Shown: positions 1-7,655 of the stretch, in pieces
How positions within the stretch are numbered: position 1 is the stretch's first letter
Layout of the letters: each line of letters starts with the position of its first letter
Assembly: GCF_000512355.1 (NCBI RefSeq)
Contig: NZ_CP004006.1
Span: 673,001 to 737,000 of the forward strand
From: Legionella oakridgensis ATCC 33761 = DSM 21215
GTDB taxonomy: Bacteria > Pseudomonadota > Gammaproteobacteria > Legionellales > Legionellaceae
Direction of reading: 5' to 3'
DNA length: 64,000 bases
Position numbers and translations under genes: made by a program
Notes under the pieces: generated by a model
What the model saw: the letters and a program-made list of their open reading frames with translations, nothing else
What the model was told of the DNA's origin: nothing
The model's database searches: none

Positions 1-126
1 TTTTTCATTCAATTATTAGTTTTTATCGAGAAGAAATACAAAATTGATCTTGAGGTCGGTGAATTTGATCCAAAGCGGTTAACGAGTATCGATGCTATCG
101 CCGGCTTTATTTCTAGTAAATTATAA
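1..126 (+). CDS. Acyl carrier protein, 3' end only
   Basis: Frame 1 is open from the window edge to TAA at 124-126 and gives 41 residues containing FIEKKYKIDLEVGEFDP and TSIDAIAGFISSKL. This is the third and fourth helix region of a discrete acyl/peptidyl carrier protein; the phosphopantetheinyl serine (DSL-type motif) would lie upstream, outside the window. It is followed 50 bp later by two dehydrogenases and a serine-type adenylation enzyme, the usual company of carrier proteins on which malonyl-type extender units are built (FkbJ, ZmaD/ZmaH). The assignment rests on a short stretch and on context; the carrier role is inferred. Confidence 0.6.
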   Translation, partial: FFIQLLVFIEKKYKIDLEVGEFDPKRLTSIDAIAGFISSKL

Positions 127-176
127 TCTAATTCAGGTAACTGTATGGTAAAGTTTGGTTGAATAATGCATACAGA

Positions 177-1042
177 ATGGACACACGGCATGAGACAAAA
201 AAACTTACTATTCTTGGTGCAGGGACAATGGGTTCAGGCATTGCACAACTTTTCGCGCAATGTGGATTTTATGTCACTTTAATTGATAACCTCCAATCGC
301 AACTAGATAAAGCAAAAACTTCTATAGCTAAAAATTTACACTATCTGCTATTAACCCAGCATTTATCATCCAAACATTCTATTGAAACAATATTGGCATC
401 AATTTCTTTTACAACAAAACTAGATGAACTTAAGCGCTCTAAATACATTATTGAAAATATTCCTGAAAATTGGGAACAGAAAAAAGCGTTATATCAGGTA
501 TTAAATGAACAATGTAGCGCAACCTGTATTTTGGGGGTAAATACTTCTTCGATATCTATTACTAAAATAGCATCGCTTGTTGAGTATCCTCAACGCGTTA
601 TAGGGGTACACTTTATGAATCCAGCACCACAAATGCCTATGGTGGAGGTGATTAAGGGATATCACACTGACGAATTGACAATAGAAAAAACCAGGACATT
701 ACTTGAGCAAGTCCATAAAAAAATGATCGTTGTAAAGGACTCCGTTGGTTTTGTAAGTAATCGGGCAATGATGATTTTTATTAATGAAGCCATTTTTATG
801 GTACAGGAAAACATTGCATCAATCGAAGACATTGATGTTTTATTTAAACAATGTTTTGGGCATAAAATGGGGCCACTGCATACTGCAGATTTAATTGGTT
901 TGGATACTGTTCTTTATTCTTTAGAATCAATATATTCAGAGCTAAGCGATCCTAAATATCGGCCCTGTTGGTTATTAAAAAACATGGTCGATGCAGGGCT
1001 TCTTGGACAAAAAACAAAAAAGGATTTTATCAATATGAATAG
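177..1042 (+). CDS. 3-hydroxyacyl-CoA dehydrogenase homologue acting on a carrier-bound substrate (frameshifted near its end)
   Basis: The N-terminal Rossmann domain has GAGTMGSGIAQL, followed by the family's catalytic histidine region GVHFMNPAPQMPMVEV, and a C-terminal helical domain with GHKMGPLHTADLIGLDT. The length of about 288 aa matches the 3-hydroxybutyryl-CoA dehydrogenase family. ATG 177 is preferred over an in-frame TTG at 159. The uninterrupted frame runs to 1079 with an atypical tail, but adding one A to the A6 run at 1016-1021 gives the family ending GQKTKKGFYQYE and a TAG at 1040-1042. In FkbK/ZmaG-type cassettes this enzyme oxidises the hydroxyl of an ACP-bound glyceryl or seryl group. 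Here its neighbours are an ACP and a Ser-type adenylation enzyme, so seryl-ACP is the likely substrate (inference). Confidence 0.8.
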
Positions 1043-1108
1043 GGGTTGTTACAACTTACTATTTTGGCCAAGATGGTAGAATTGTAACAGATCCTAAGGA
1101 GAGGAATT

Positions 1109-2235
1109 TTGCCCAATTATCAACCTCGATACCTAAAGCAACAGCAAATTTTTAACCAATTTATAGAAAATTACCTTCACCCCTATGCGAAAATTTTTGA
1201 TAAAGAACAAGCTATTCCGCGAGATTTTTTTATACATTAGCCCAACATGGTTTTTTAGGCGCTTGCATTCCTAAACGGCTTGGTGGGCAACAATGGGATG
1301 AATTGACCATTGGTATCATGCATGAGTCGTTTGCGAAAGAGCTTTGTTCTTTGGCAAATATTTTAACAGTATTGGGCATGGTGAGTAAGGCATTCATACA
1401 GTTTGGTTCAGAAGTTCAGAAGCAAACCTGGTTACCCAAAATGGCATCAGGGACAATTTTAGCTGCATTAGCATTAACTGAATCTAATGTTGGAAGCGAT
1501 TTGGAACATGTTGAAACGCAGTTGTTGGATAACGATGATGAGTTTATTCTAAAGGGGAGTAAAAAATACATCACGTTAGGGCAACTGGCTGATTTGTTTT
1601 TAGTGTTAGCAAACTGCCAAGGACAACTCACGGTGGTTTTAGTCGAAAAGGACACGCCTGGCGTCACTATTTCACCAATGCCTAATTTTTTAGGTTTACG
1701 TTCTAATATGTTGGCAGAAATTTTTTTTGATAATTGTCGCATCCCTAAAACAAATCTATTAGGTAGTATTGGTATGGGCTTCGCCTATGTTGCTCAAACT
1801 GCTTTAGATGAAGGACGCTATACAACGGCCTATGGATGTGTTGGGTTGGGGCAAGCATGTCTGGATGCGGCCCGTAGCTACGCTCAAGAAAGAAAACAAT
1901 TCGATCGTACATTGGATGGACATCAGTTAATTCAAAAAATGATGGCTGAAATGATTGTACAAGTTAAAGCTGCCCGAGAATTGTGTTTTTATGCAGGGGT
2001 ACTTAGACAACAAAAAAATCCGACATACATTGCTGAAACATTAGTAGCAAAATACGTTGCTTCAAAAATGGTTGTTTTTGTCTCTAATCATGCATTGCAA
2101 ATATTGGGTGCAGCTGGTTTTGATGAAACTTATCCTGTCGAACGCTATTATAGAGATGCTAAAGTAATGGAGATCATCGAAGGCACTTCCCAAATGCATG
2201 AGATACTCATTTCAAAGCTTTGTATTAATGAGTAG
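1109..2235 (+). CDS. Acyl-CoA dehydrogenase homologue of the FkbI/ZmaE/ZmaI type (frameshifted near N-terminus)
   Basis: An AAGGAGAGG ribosome site at about 1096-1104 precedes TTG 1109. About 40 residues (PNYQPRYLKQQQIF...) are read before a shift at the T7 run 1225-1231; one added T joins them to LAQHGFLGACIPKRLGGQQW and the long downstream frame. That frame shows the FAD-enzyme core: ALTESNVGSD, the beta-domain, the helical domain with ERKQFDRTLDGHQLIQ, and the catalytic-base region MEIIEGTSQMHEILIS. Total about 375 aa, normal for the family. In extender-unit cassettes this flavoenzyme completes oxidation of the carrier-bound aldehyde to a carboxylate, giving hydroxy- or aminomalonyl-ACP. 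The fatty-acid beta-oxidation alternative is less likely given the neighbours. Confidence 0.8.
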
Positions 2236-2250
2236 AGGGTATTTTGATAA

Positions 2251-3792
2251 ATGAAATCTTTTGATCAGTACCCAACCATTTGCTCCTTATTCGAAGAACA
2301 AGTAAAGAAAAATCCAGAAAATACGGCTGTTTATCTGGAAGAGCGTCAAATTTCGTACGATGCCTTTAATAAACAGGTCAATCAATATGCAAGATATTTG
2401 CAAAGAAAAGGGTTGCCGTTAAATGAAATTGTTGGCATTCAACTCATGCGCTCTTTTGAAATGCTCGTGGCAATCTTTGCAGTGTTAAAAGCCGGAGGAG
2501 CCTATTTACCGATAGATCCCCTGGCTCCTGTCATTAGAAACCAAACCATCCTTGAAGACAGTCAAATCAAATTTCTAATCGTTGATGATAATTCGTTATT
2601 GACAGCAAAATCTGGGCTATATGCTAAAGATAATCTGCAAGTATTAAGCATTCACGAAAATGTAAGTCATGAAAAATGCCATAATTTAAACCTACACCGG
2701 GGAAAACAAGATTTAGCTTATGTGATGTACACTTCAGGCACTACAGGCAAACCCAAAGGAGTCATGATTTCACATCAGGCCCTAGTTAATCGAATTCTAT
2801 GGATGCAAAACACATTTCCCTTACAAAGTCATGACGTGTTGTTTCATAAAACTCACATTTGTTTTGATATCTCTGTGTGGGAGATCTGTTGGTGGTCTGT
2901 TGTGGGCGCCGGAGTCGTTCTTTTGCCACCCAAAAAAGAACATGACATTAAGTTATTTATTCATATGATTGAGCAATATCAGCTCAGTGTTATTCATTTT
3001 GTACCTTCTGTATTACGTATATTTTTAAGTTATATTAAACAAGATTTCTCGATAAATCGCTTAAGCTCTTTAAAGTACGTATTTTCAAGTGGAGAGGCGT
3101 TGGATGCGAGAAGTGTTAATCTGTTTAATAAGCTTTTTCAAGATCAAGAAACACTATTAGTCAATTTATACGGTCCCACAGAGACCACAATAGATGTTTC
3201 TTATTTTATTTGTGAAAAGCACAAGCGTTATCGGACTATTCCAATTGGAAAGCCTATCCAGAATACTCAATTTTTTGTGTTAGATGAGCAGCTAAATTCA
3301 ACCGGTTTCGAACCCGGGGAACTATTCATTTCCGGAATTGGGTTGGCTCAAGGCTATTTAAATAATCCAGGACTTACTCAAGCCTCTTTTATAGACAATC
3401 CTTACTTGCCTGGTGAAAAAATGTATCGTACGGGAGATATAGTCTGTTGGAATAAAGAGCATGAATTATTATTTTTAGGCCGCAAAGATGAACAGGTGAA
3501 ATTACACGGTATACGTATTGAATTAGGAGAAATCCAATATCATTTATTAGAGCATCCCAACATTCAGGATGCAGTCATTGTCTGTCAGAAAATGGATTTT
3601 CTGGATCATAGAATAGTCGCGTTCTTAATTGCTAATAATAAACAAATAGAGCTTAGTCGTGCTGAACTTAAATCATTTTTAAAAACCAGGATTCCAGATT
3701 ATATGGTTCCGGAGCATTACATATGGTTAAGCGCATTGCCGATAAAAGAAAACGGCAAAATAGATAAAGAAAAACTCTTGAGTCTCATTTGA
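2251..3792 (+). CDS. Free-standing NRPS-type adenylation enzyme, predicted L-serine specific
   Basis: 513 aa. Core motifs in order: YTSGTTGKPKG (A3), FDISVWE (A4), NLYGPTETT (A5), GELFISGIGLAQGYL (A6), YRTGD (A7), GRKDEQVKLHGIRIELGEIQ (A8) and NGKIDKEKL with catalytic Lys503 (A10). There is no condensation or carrier domain, so it must load a separate carrier. Aligning by eye to GrsA gives pocket residues D206, I207, W210, H249, F278, S280, L306, I314, D315, K503. Published serine codes are DVWHFSLVDK and DVWHLSLIDK, so serine is a strong prediction. It starts 15 bp after the acyl-CoA dehydrogenase stop. A ZmaJ-like role (seryl-ACP formation) fits the neighbours. The reading frame is intact. 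Confidence 0.88.
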   Translation: MKSFDQYPTICSLFEEQVKKNPENTAVYLEERQISYDAFNKQVNQYARYLQRKGLPLNEIVGIQLMRSFEMLVAIFAVLKAGGAYLPIDPLAPVIRNQTILEDSQIKFLIVDDNSLLTAKSGLYAKDNLQVLSIHENVSHEKCHNLNLHRGKQDLAYVMYTSGTTGKPKGVMISHQALVNRILWMQNTFPLQSHDVLFHKTHICFDISVWEICWWSVVGAGVVLLPPKKEHDIKLFIHMIEQYQLSVIHFVPSVLRIFLSYIKQDFSINRLSSLKYVFSSGEALDARSVNLFNKLFQDQETLLVNLYGPTETTIDVSYFICEKHKRYRTIPIGKPIQNTQFFVLDEQLNSTGFEPGELFISGIGLAQGYLNNPGLTQASFIDNPYLPGEKMYRTGDIVCWNKEHELLFLGRKDEQVKLHGIRIELGEIQYHLLEHPNIQDAVIVCQKMDFLDHRIVAFLIANNKQIELSRAELKSFLKTRIPDYMVPEHYIWLSALPIKENGKIDKEKLLSLI

Positions 3793-4066
3793 CCCAAGCA
3801 ACACCTGAGAATGGCTTGGATTGGGCGGGTATTTAATTAAATGAAAGAAAATGGCTTATACTTAAAATTATTGTTTAATTAAAAGATAGTTGCAGCAATA
3901 GAACATGTTCTCTGTATGAAAACAACCGGGGATGGGCTTGCAACAAAACGCATCTTATGACAGCTTGTTTACAACTGGGTAAATTCAGGCTGTTACCTAT
4001 TTTTATACCATCTGGTTAGTGTCTATGACACGGTTGGTGCGGCCAAAGAAATGGAGCCTTTAAATA

Positions 4067-5373
4067 ATGAATGTAAATACCCACTTAAATAAAGTTGCTA
4101 TTGTAGGTATGGCTGTAAAATTACCCGGAGCCAATGATCTTGAAGGATATTGGGATCTGTTAAAGTTTGGCAAAGAAGCTGTTAGTAAATTTTCTGCAGA
4201 GCAATTACAGCGGTCGGGTATTTCTGAGCAATTAATCGCGGCTCCCTATTACAAACCATATAGAGGAATATTAGATGACTTGGAATCATTTGATACTCCT
4301 CCGTTTGAAAGTACTGCCAAAAATTTTGAAGTGTTAGGCATTCAAGGCAAAGTGATGTCACATTTAACTCATCGTGCTTTGAGTACCATGAGAAATAATT
4401 CAAATCGCTCAATCAAAAATACAGCAGTCTATATTGGCACCAATAATCAACCAGCCTCTCATTTCTTAGGATCTGCGTATTACGAAGCTATCGATACTCA
4501 AAAAGCAATAGAAAGGTATTATTCAAAAGTAATCGCCCCTTATATTTCTTATCAATTTGGATTTCAAGGAAGTTCCATTGATTTATATACAGCGTGCTCG
4601 TCTTCATTGACAGCTGTGATACAAAGTTGTCGAGAGTTAAATAGTTATCAATGTGATATGGCAATCGCAGGGGCATGCTTAATCGATTTGCCTCAAGAAG
4701 TTGGGTATATTTACGAAGAGAACGGATTATTTTCCTCCGACGGTCATTGCCATTCTTTTGATGCTTCAGCCTCTGGCACTTTATACTCAAATGGTGCTGG
4801 GCTGGTTGTTTTAAAGCGACTTGAAGATGCCATTGCAGATAATGATCTAATCCATGCCGTTATTATTGGAGCCGCTATGAACAATGATGGCAATTCTTCA
4901 AAAGAAGGATTTATGGCACCAGGGATTCATGGCCAATACACTTGCTTACAGTCCGCTTGGAAAAATGCAGGGATTGAACCAAGTGATCTTGATTATATTG
5001 CAGCGCATGGCGCCTCGACCAAACTAGGCGATGCAACAGAAATATACGCACTTAAGAAAGCGTTTAAGGACATTACAGGAACAAAGCGTTTTCCACTAAG
5101 CTCGGTAATCAGTAATCTCGGCCATACGGGTATAGTATCTGGTATGGCTTCAATCATTAAAACAGTGCTTATGCTCAAAAATAAAGCAATTGTTCCTTCA
5201 ATTAACTTTGAAACTCCGAACCCGGATTTTATGTTGGAAGATTCGCCCCTATATATTGCCACTCAATTTCAGGATTTTCCCCAAATAAAAAACACTATTT
5301 AGCTGGTGTTTCTAGTTATGGCGCGGGCGGAAGTAACACACATCTTGTTTTGCGTAGCTATGATGAAAACTAA
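4067..5373 (+). CDS. Free-standing polyketide-type ketosynthase, divergent (frameshifted near C-terminus)
   Basis: KVAIVGMAVKLPGAN opens a KS domain. The catalytic triad is visible: Cys in YTACSSSLTAV, His in AAHGASTKLGD and His in SNLGHTG. The C-terminus is shifted at the A6 run 5287-5292; one added A continues into HYLAGVSSYGAGGSNTH and TAA 5371-5373, the normal KS ending, giving about 435 aa. No AT, KR or ACP domain follows, so it is a discrete KS. The segment after ESFDTPPFESTAKNF lacks the usual DPQxR-type motif of modular KSs. GGAG at 4053-4056 serves ATG 4067. A 274-bp gap separates it from the adenylation gene; I recognise no gene there. It probably condenses a unit made by the upstream cassette (inference). 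Confidence 0.8.
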
Positions 5374-5374
5374 A

Positions 5375-5444
5375 GTCTGTTGACAATTCTAACATCCTGG
5401 CCAAAATGATGTGATTTTGGCTCAGTCTAGCGATGTCAACAGAC
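5375..5444. repeat. Nested double hairpin downstream of the ketosynthase
   Basis: An outer perfect 11-bp inverted repeat (GTCTGTTGACA 5375-5385 with TGTCAACAGAC 5434-5444) encloses an inner perfect 8-bp stem (GCCAAAAT 5400-5407, ATTTTGGC 5414-5421). It begins immediately after the KS stop codon. No T tract follows, so it is more like a small repeat element or RNA-stabilising structure than a classical terminator. Confidence 0.55.
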
Positions 5445-5548
5445 CTTATCCTAGAAAGATGCGACCTGATTGGCACATTGCGTACGCCATGATCGTTTTA
5501 TAATATTGGATATTTTAGATGTGATGACTAAATATGGATGGCGATTTA

Positions 5549-5922
5549 ATGAACAAACAGGACCTGGGAAAACAAAGAATCCATGAAATTATTGGGGAAA
5601 GCTCAACGTCATTATTGAACATGTTCTCTGAAATTTCCCCTGATTTTGCCAAGTACATCGTTGAATTTGGATCGGCGAGCTGTATACCCGACTGGGCTTC
5701 AATGATAAATATCGTGAGTTAGCTGCTGTTGCCTGTTTGATTGGACAGAATAATACCAGTCTTCCGCTTAAAGCGCATTTAAAGGGTATGTTTAACGTGG
5801 GTTGGAAAAAAGAAGAAATCATTGAACTTATCATTTTCTTAATTGGTTATGCTGGCTTTCCTTCTTGCGTTGGTGCAATCACAACATTAAAACAGGTGAT
5901 TGAAGAACATGAGTTAGTTTGA
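5549..5922 (+). CDS. Carboxymuconolactone decarboxylase/AhpD-family protein (frameshifted)
   Basis: The first frame gives MNKQDLGKQRIHEII to about residue 40 and the adjacent frame gives GELYTRLGF, ELAAVACLIGQ, LKAHLKGMFNVGW, EEIIELIIFLIGYAGFPSCVGA. This is the helical CMD fold, with the typical HLxxAxxxGxxxxEIxE-like segment. The two halves join if one base is added near 5670-5675 (around ttggatcgg). No CxxC motif of the AhpD peroxidase type is seen, so enzymatic activity is uncertain. An in-frame ATG at 5534 is an alternative start. Whole length would be about 125 aa. It lies just after the biosynthetic cassette, but a pathway link is not shown. Confidence 0.55.
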
Positions 5923-6019
5923 AATTAAGTTTGTAACTCATGAACATTGTATATTTCTAAGATTATGTTTAATTAGAAAAATAGCTCATGCTTTAATAAA
6001 GTAAAAGTAAATGAGTGCG

Positions 6020-6085
6020 TACCCGGATGTAGGCGCAGCCGCAATCCGAGGTTCTGAGCTTTGCATATCCCGGATTTTGTTTCAC
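6020..6085. repeat. REP-like imperfect palindromes
   Basis: The stretch contains CCCGGATGTAGGCGCAGCCG followed by CAATCCGAGG and then ATATCCCGGATTTTG. CCCGGAT/ATCCGAG form an imperfect stem. It is intergenic, GC-rich against an AT-rich background and similar in design to REP elements. I see no other close copy in this window. Confidence 0.4.
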
Positions 6086-6126
6086 TGCATTTAGGCTAAG
6101 CTTGTTTATTCTGCAAGGATTGATAG

Positions 6127-6880
6127 ATGAAAACTATAATACGGATTAGTATTTTTTATTCATAATAAGCATCTTTTGGGGTGAAAATGTTTTTGCAGAA
6201 AAATTCCAGTGTGAAAAAGTTTTTGATCCAACTCTGCAATTAGAACAAGTAAACTCATGTACTTCATCCTATGAGAATGAAGTACATGGCAATCTCTCTA
6301 AATTAAAAAAACAGATAAGGTAGGTTTTGATAACAAATTATTTTTTATTGTTATGAAAACTAATAATCTGGGAGGAATAAAAGTCCTTTTTCCAGGAAAT
6401 ACTAAATCAGTATACCGCTCGGCTTATTTGGCAGGTTCTCCTATGTGCATACAATCCTTATCAAAAGCTGGTATCAAAACGGTTATTAATTTATATTCTG
6501 GCAGGAGAGGATATGCGGAGCATCTGTATCCATTAGAATCAACCATTTTCAAAGCAAATGGTGTTCCGGATTACATACGAATTGATCATTATATGGTCGA
6601 TTCCTCACACCAATCACTCGATAAATTCAATCGAAAAATTACCGAAATAATTAAAAAAATTGCTATGGCTAAAGGAAATGTTCTCATACATTGTTATGCA
6701 GGGGAGCATGATACTGGTGTTATTTTTGGTGTTTTAAACAAATGCATTAACCATCAATCTTTAAAAAGCATTGAAGAAGATACTAAGTGCCATATGGGAT
6801 TCCAATCGGCTTACGAAAAGATATCGTATCATCATATCATGGACATTATTCGGCAATTTCCTTGCAAGTTATTGGAATAA
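6127..6880 (+). CDS. Secreted dual-specificity/tyrosine phosphatase-like protein with degenerate active site (two frameshifts)
   Basis: AAGGA at 6116-6120 precedes ATG 6127 (MKTIIRISI). One added T in run 6152-6157 continues into LFIISIFWGENVFAEKFQCE, completing a signal peptide; one added A in run 6305-6311 joins to KVGFDNKLFFIVMKTNNLGG and the intact frame to 6880. About 250 aa in total. The domain carries SAYLAGSP, IKTVINLYS and the P-loop-like GNVLIHCYAGEHDTG. Families of this fold use HCx5R(S/T)G (for example HCTAGKDRTG); here the arginine position is Asp and the residues before it are Glu-His. The cysteine is kept. Either the enzyme is inactive or the chemistry is altered. The periplasmic/secreted location comes from the reconstructed signal peptide. 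Confidence 0.6.
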
Positions 6881-7232
6881 CCTTGGGTTTTAAGCAAATT
6901 TTCTGATTTGGGTCACGAGAGATTTTTTGCTTTATTCGCCAATTCACATGGCAGCCTGGTTGCTTGCAATCGGGTTAACCAAATACAGTTTTTTACTTGG
7001 GTTTACCACAATAGATCCTGGCTGCCAGCAGCCAGGCTACGCTTTCTATATGAGTACTAAAAGATTTGCTCGCTACGTCTTCTCGGATTTCACTTGCTTG
7101 GTTTGATGGTTATTGGTAGGGTAGATGAGATGCTAGATGTTTAGGTTGTGAAGGCTTTACGGAGTGTAGGATATTCTACCAGGGTTTGCAGGATCAAGAC
7201 GATTCCCGAAAATTTAATAATGGAGAATAATA
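6881..7232. other. Gene-free stretch with two hairpin repeats
   Basis: No convincing coding frame. It holds CCTGGTTGCTTGCAATCGGG at 6955-6974, a copy of a hairpin family also found at 7593 and 10888, and a perfect palindromic hairpin CCTGGCTGC-CA-GCAGCCAGG at 7018-7037. The latter is flanked by GCTACGC, so in opposite orientation to the other copies. GGAG at 7221-7224 is the ribosome site of the next gene. Confidence 0.5.
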
Positions 7233-7583
7233 ATGCAAATTACGCTAAGTCGGCCAGTCAAAACAACAGGTCCTATTTTTCTATGTAACACAGAGGCAGA
7301 TATTATAATTGATGCAGAAATGTCAACGGAGGAGGGTAGAATTTATATTCTTGGCAGATCAGTCACAATTAATGCACCCATTCGTAGTCAAGCAGAGGTT
7401 AAGATTTGCGGCACCGAAGAAGGCGAGACTCTCAATATTGACAAACGGAACATTTCTGGGACGCAAGTAACTATTGGCAGCGCACACTTTCCATCACCAT
7501 TCATGCACGGTGAACATATTACTGATAATATCAGAAGTGCCATCGAACTAACTGAATCACCGCAATATTCATTTAACCCTTAG
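7233..7583 (+). CDS. Small beta-rich hypothetical protein
   Basis: 116 aa, preceded by AATGGAGAATAATA, a good ribosome site. The sequence alternates hydrophobic and polar residues in short strands (IDAEMSTEEGRIYILGRS, VTINAPIRSQAEVKICG, LNIDKRNISGTQVTIGS), as in one or two turns of a right-handed beta-helix such as those of haemagglutinin-type proteins. There is no signal peptide and no membrane segment. I do not recognise a family. It could be a remnant of a larger adhesin, although it has its own start site and stop. A hairpin repeat follows at 7593. Confidence 0.5.
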   Translation: MQITLSRPVKTTGPIFLCNTEADIIIDAEMSTEEGRIYILGRSVTINAPIRSQAEVKICGTEEGETLNIDKRNISGTQVTIGSAHFPSPFMHGEHITDNIRSAIELTESPQYSFNP

Positions 7584-7589
7584 TCAGCG

Positions 7590-7630
7590 TAGCCTGGTTG
7601 CTTGCAACCAGGATTTACGAGAACAATTCT
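7590..7630. repeat. Dispersed hairpin repeat, copy 2
   Basis: CCTGGTTGCTTGCAACCAGG forms an 8-bp perfect stem (CCTGGTTG/CAACCAGG) with a CTTG loop. The flanks (GTCAGCGTAG before, a GAGAACAATT-containing tail after) are shared with the copy at about 10876-10924, so the repeat unit is about 50 bp. It lies just after the stop of the small beta-rich gene. Confidence 0.6.
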
Positions 7631-7655
7631 TTTGTATTGCTATAAAAATGTTATG

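Noticed and set aside
1040-1135. A continuation of the dehydrogenase reading YYFGQDGRIVTDPKERN in the third frame
   Set aside because: The restored frame already ends with the family's normal GFYQYE terminus, and the stretch overlaps the ribosome site and start of the next gene.
3793-4066. A small gene between the adenylation and ketosynthase genes
   Set aside because: All frames are broken by stops within 25-45 codons and none has a supported start.
5460-5510. A short frame MRPDWHIAYAMIVL before the CMD-like gene
   Set aside because: Too short, no ribosome site and no recognisable family.
6020-6085. Rho-independent terminator of the CMD-like gene
   Set aside because: The stem is imperfect, about 100 bp from the stop, with no T run; a REP-like repeat fits better.
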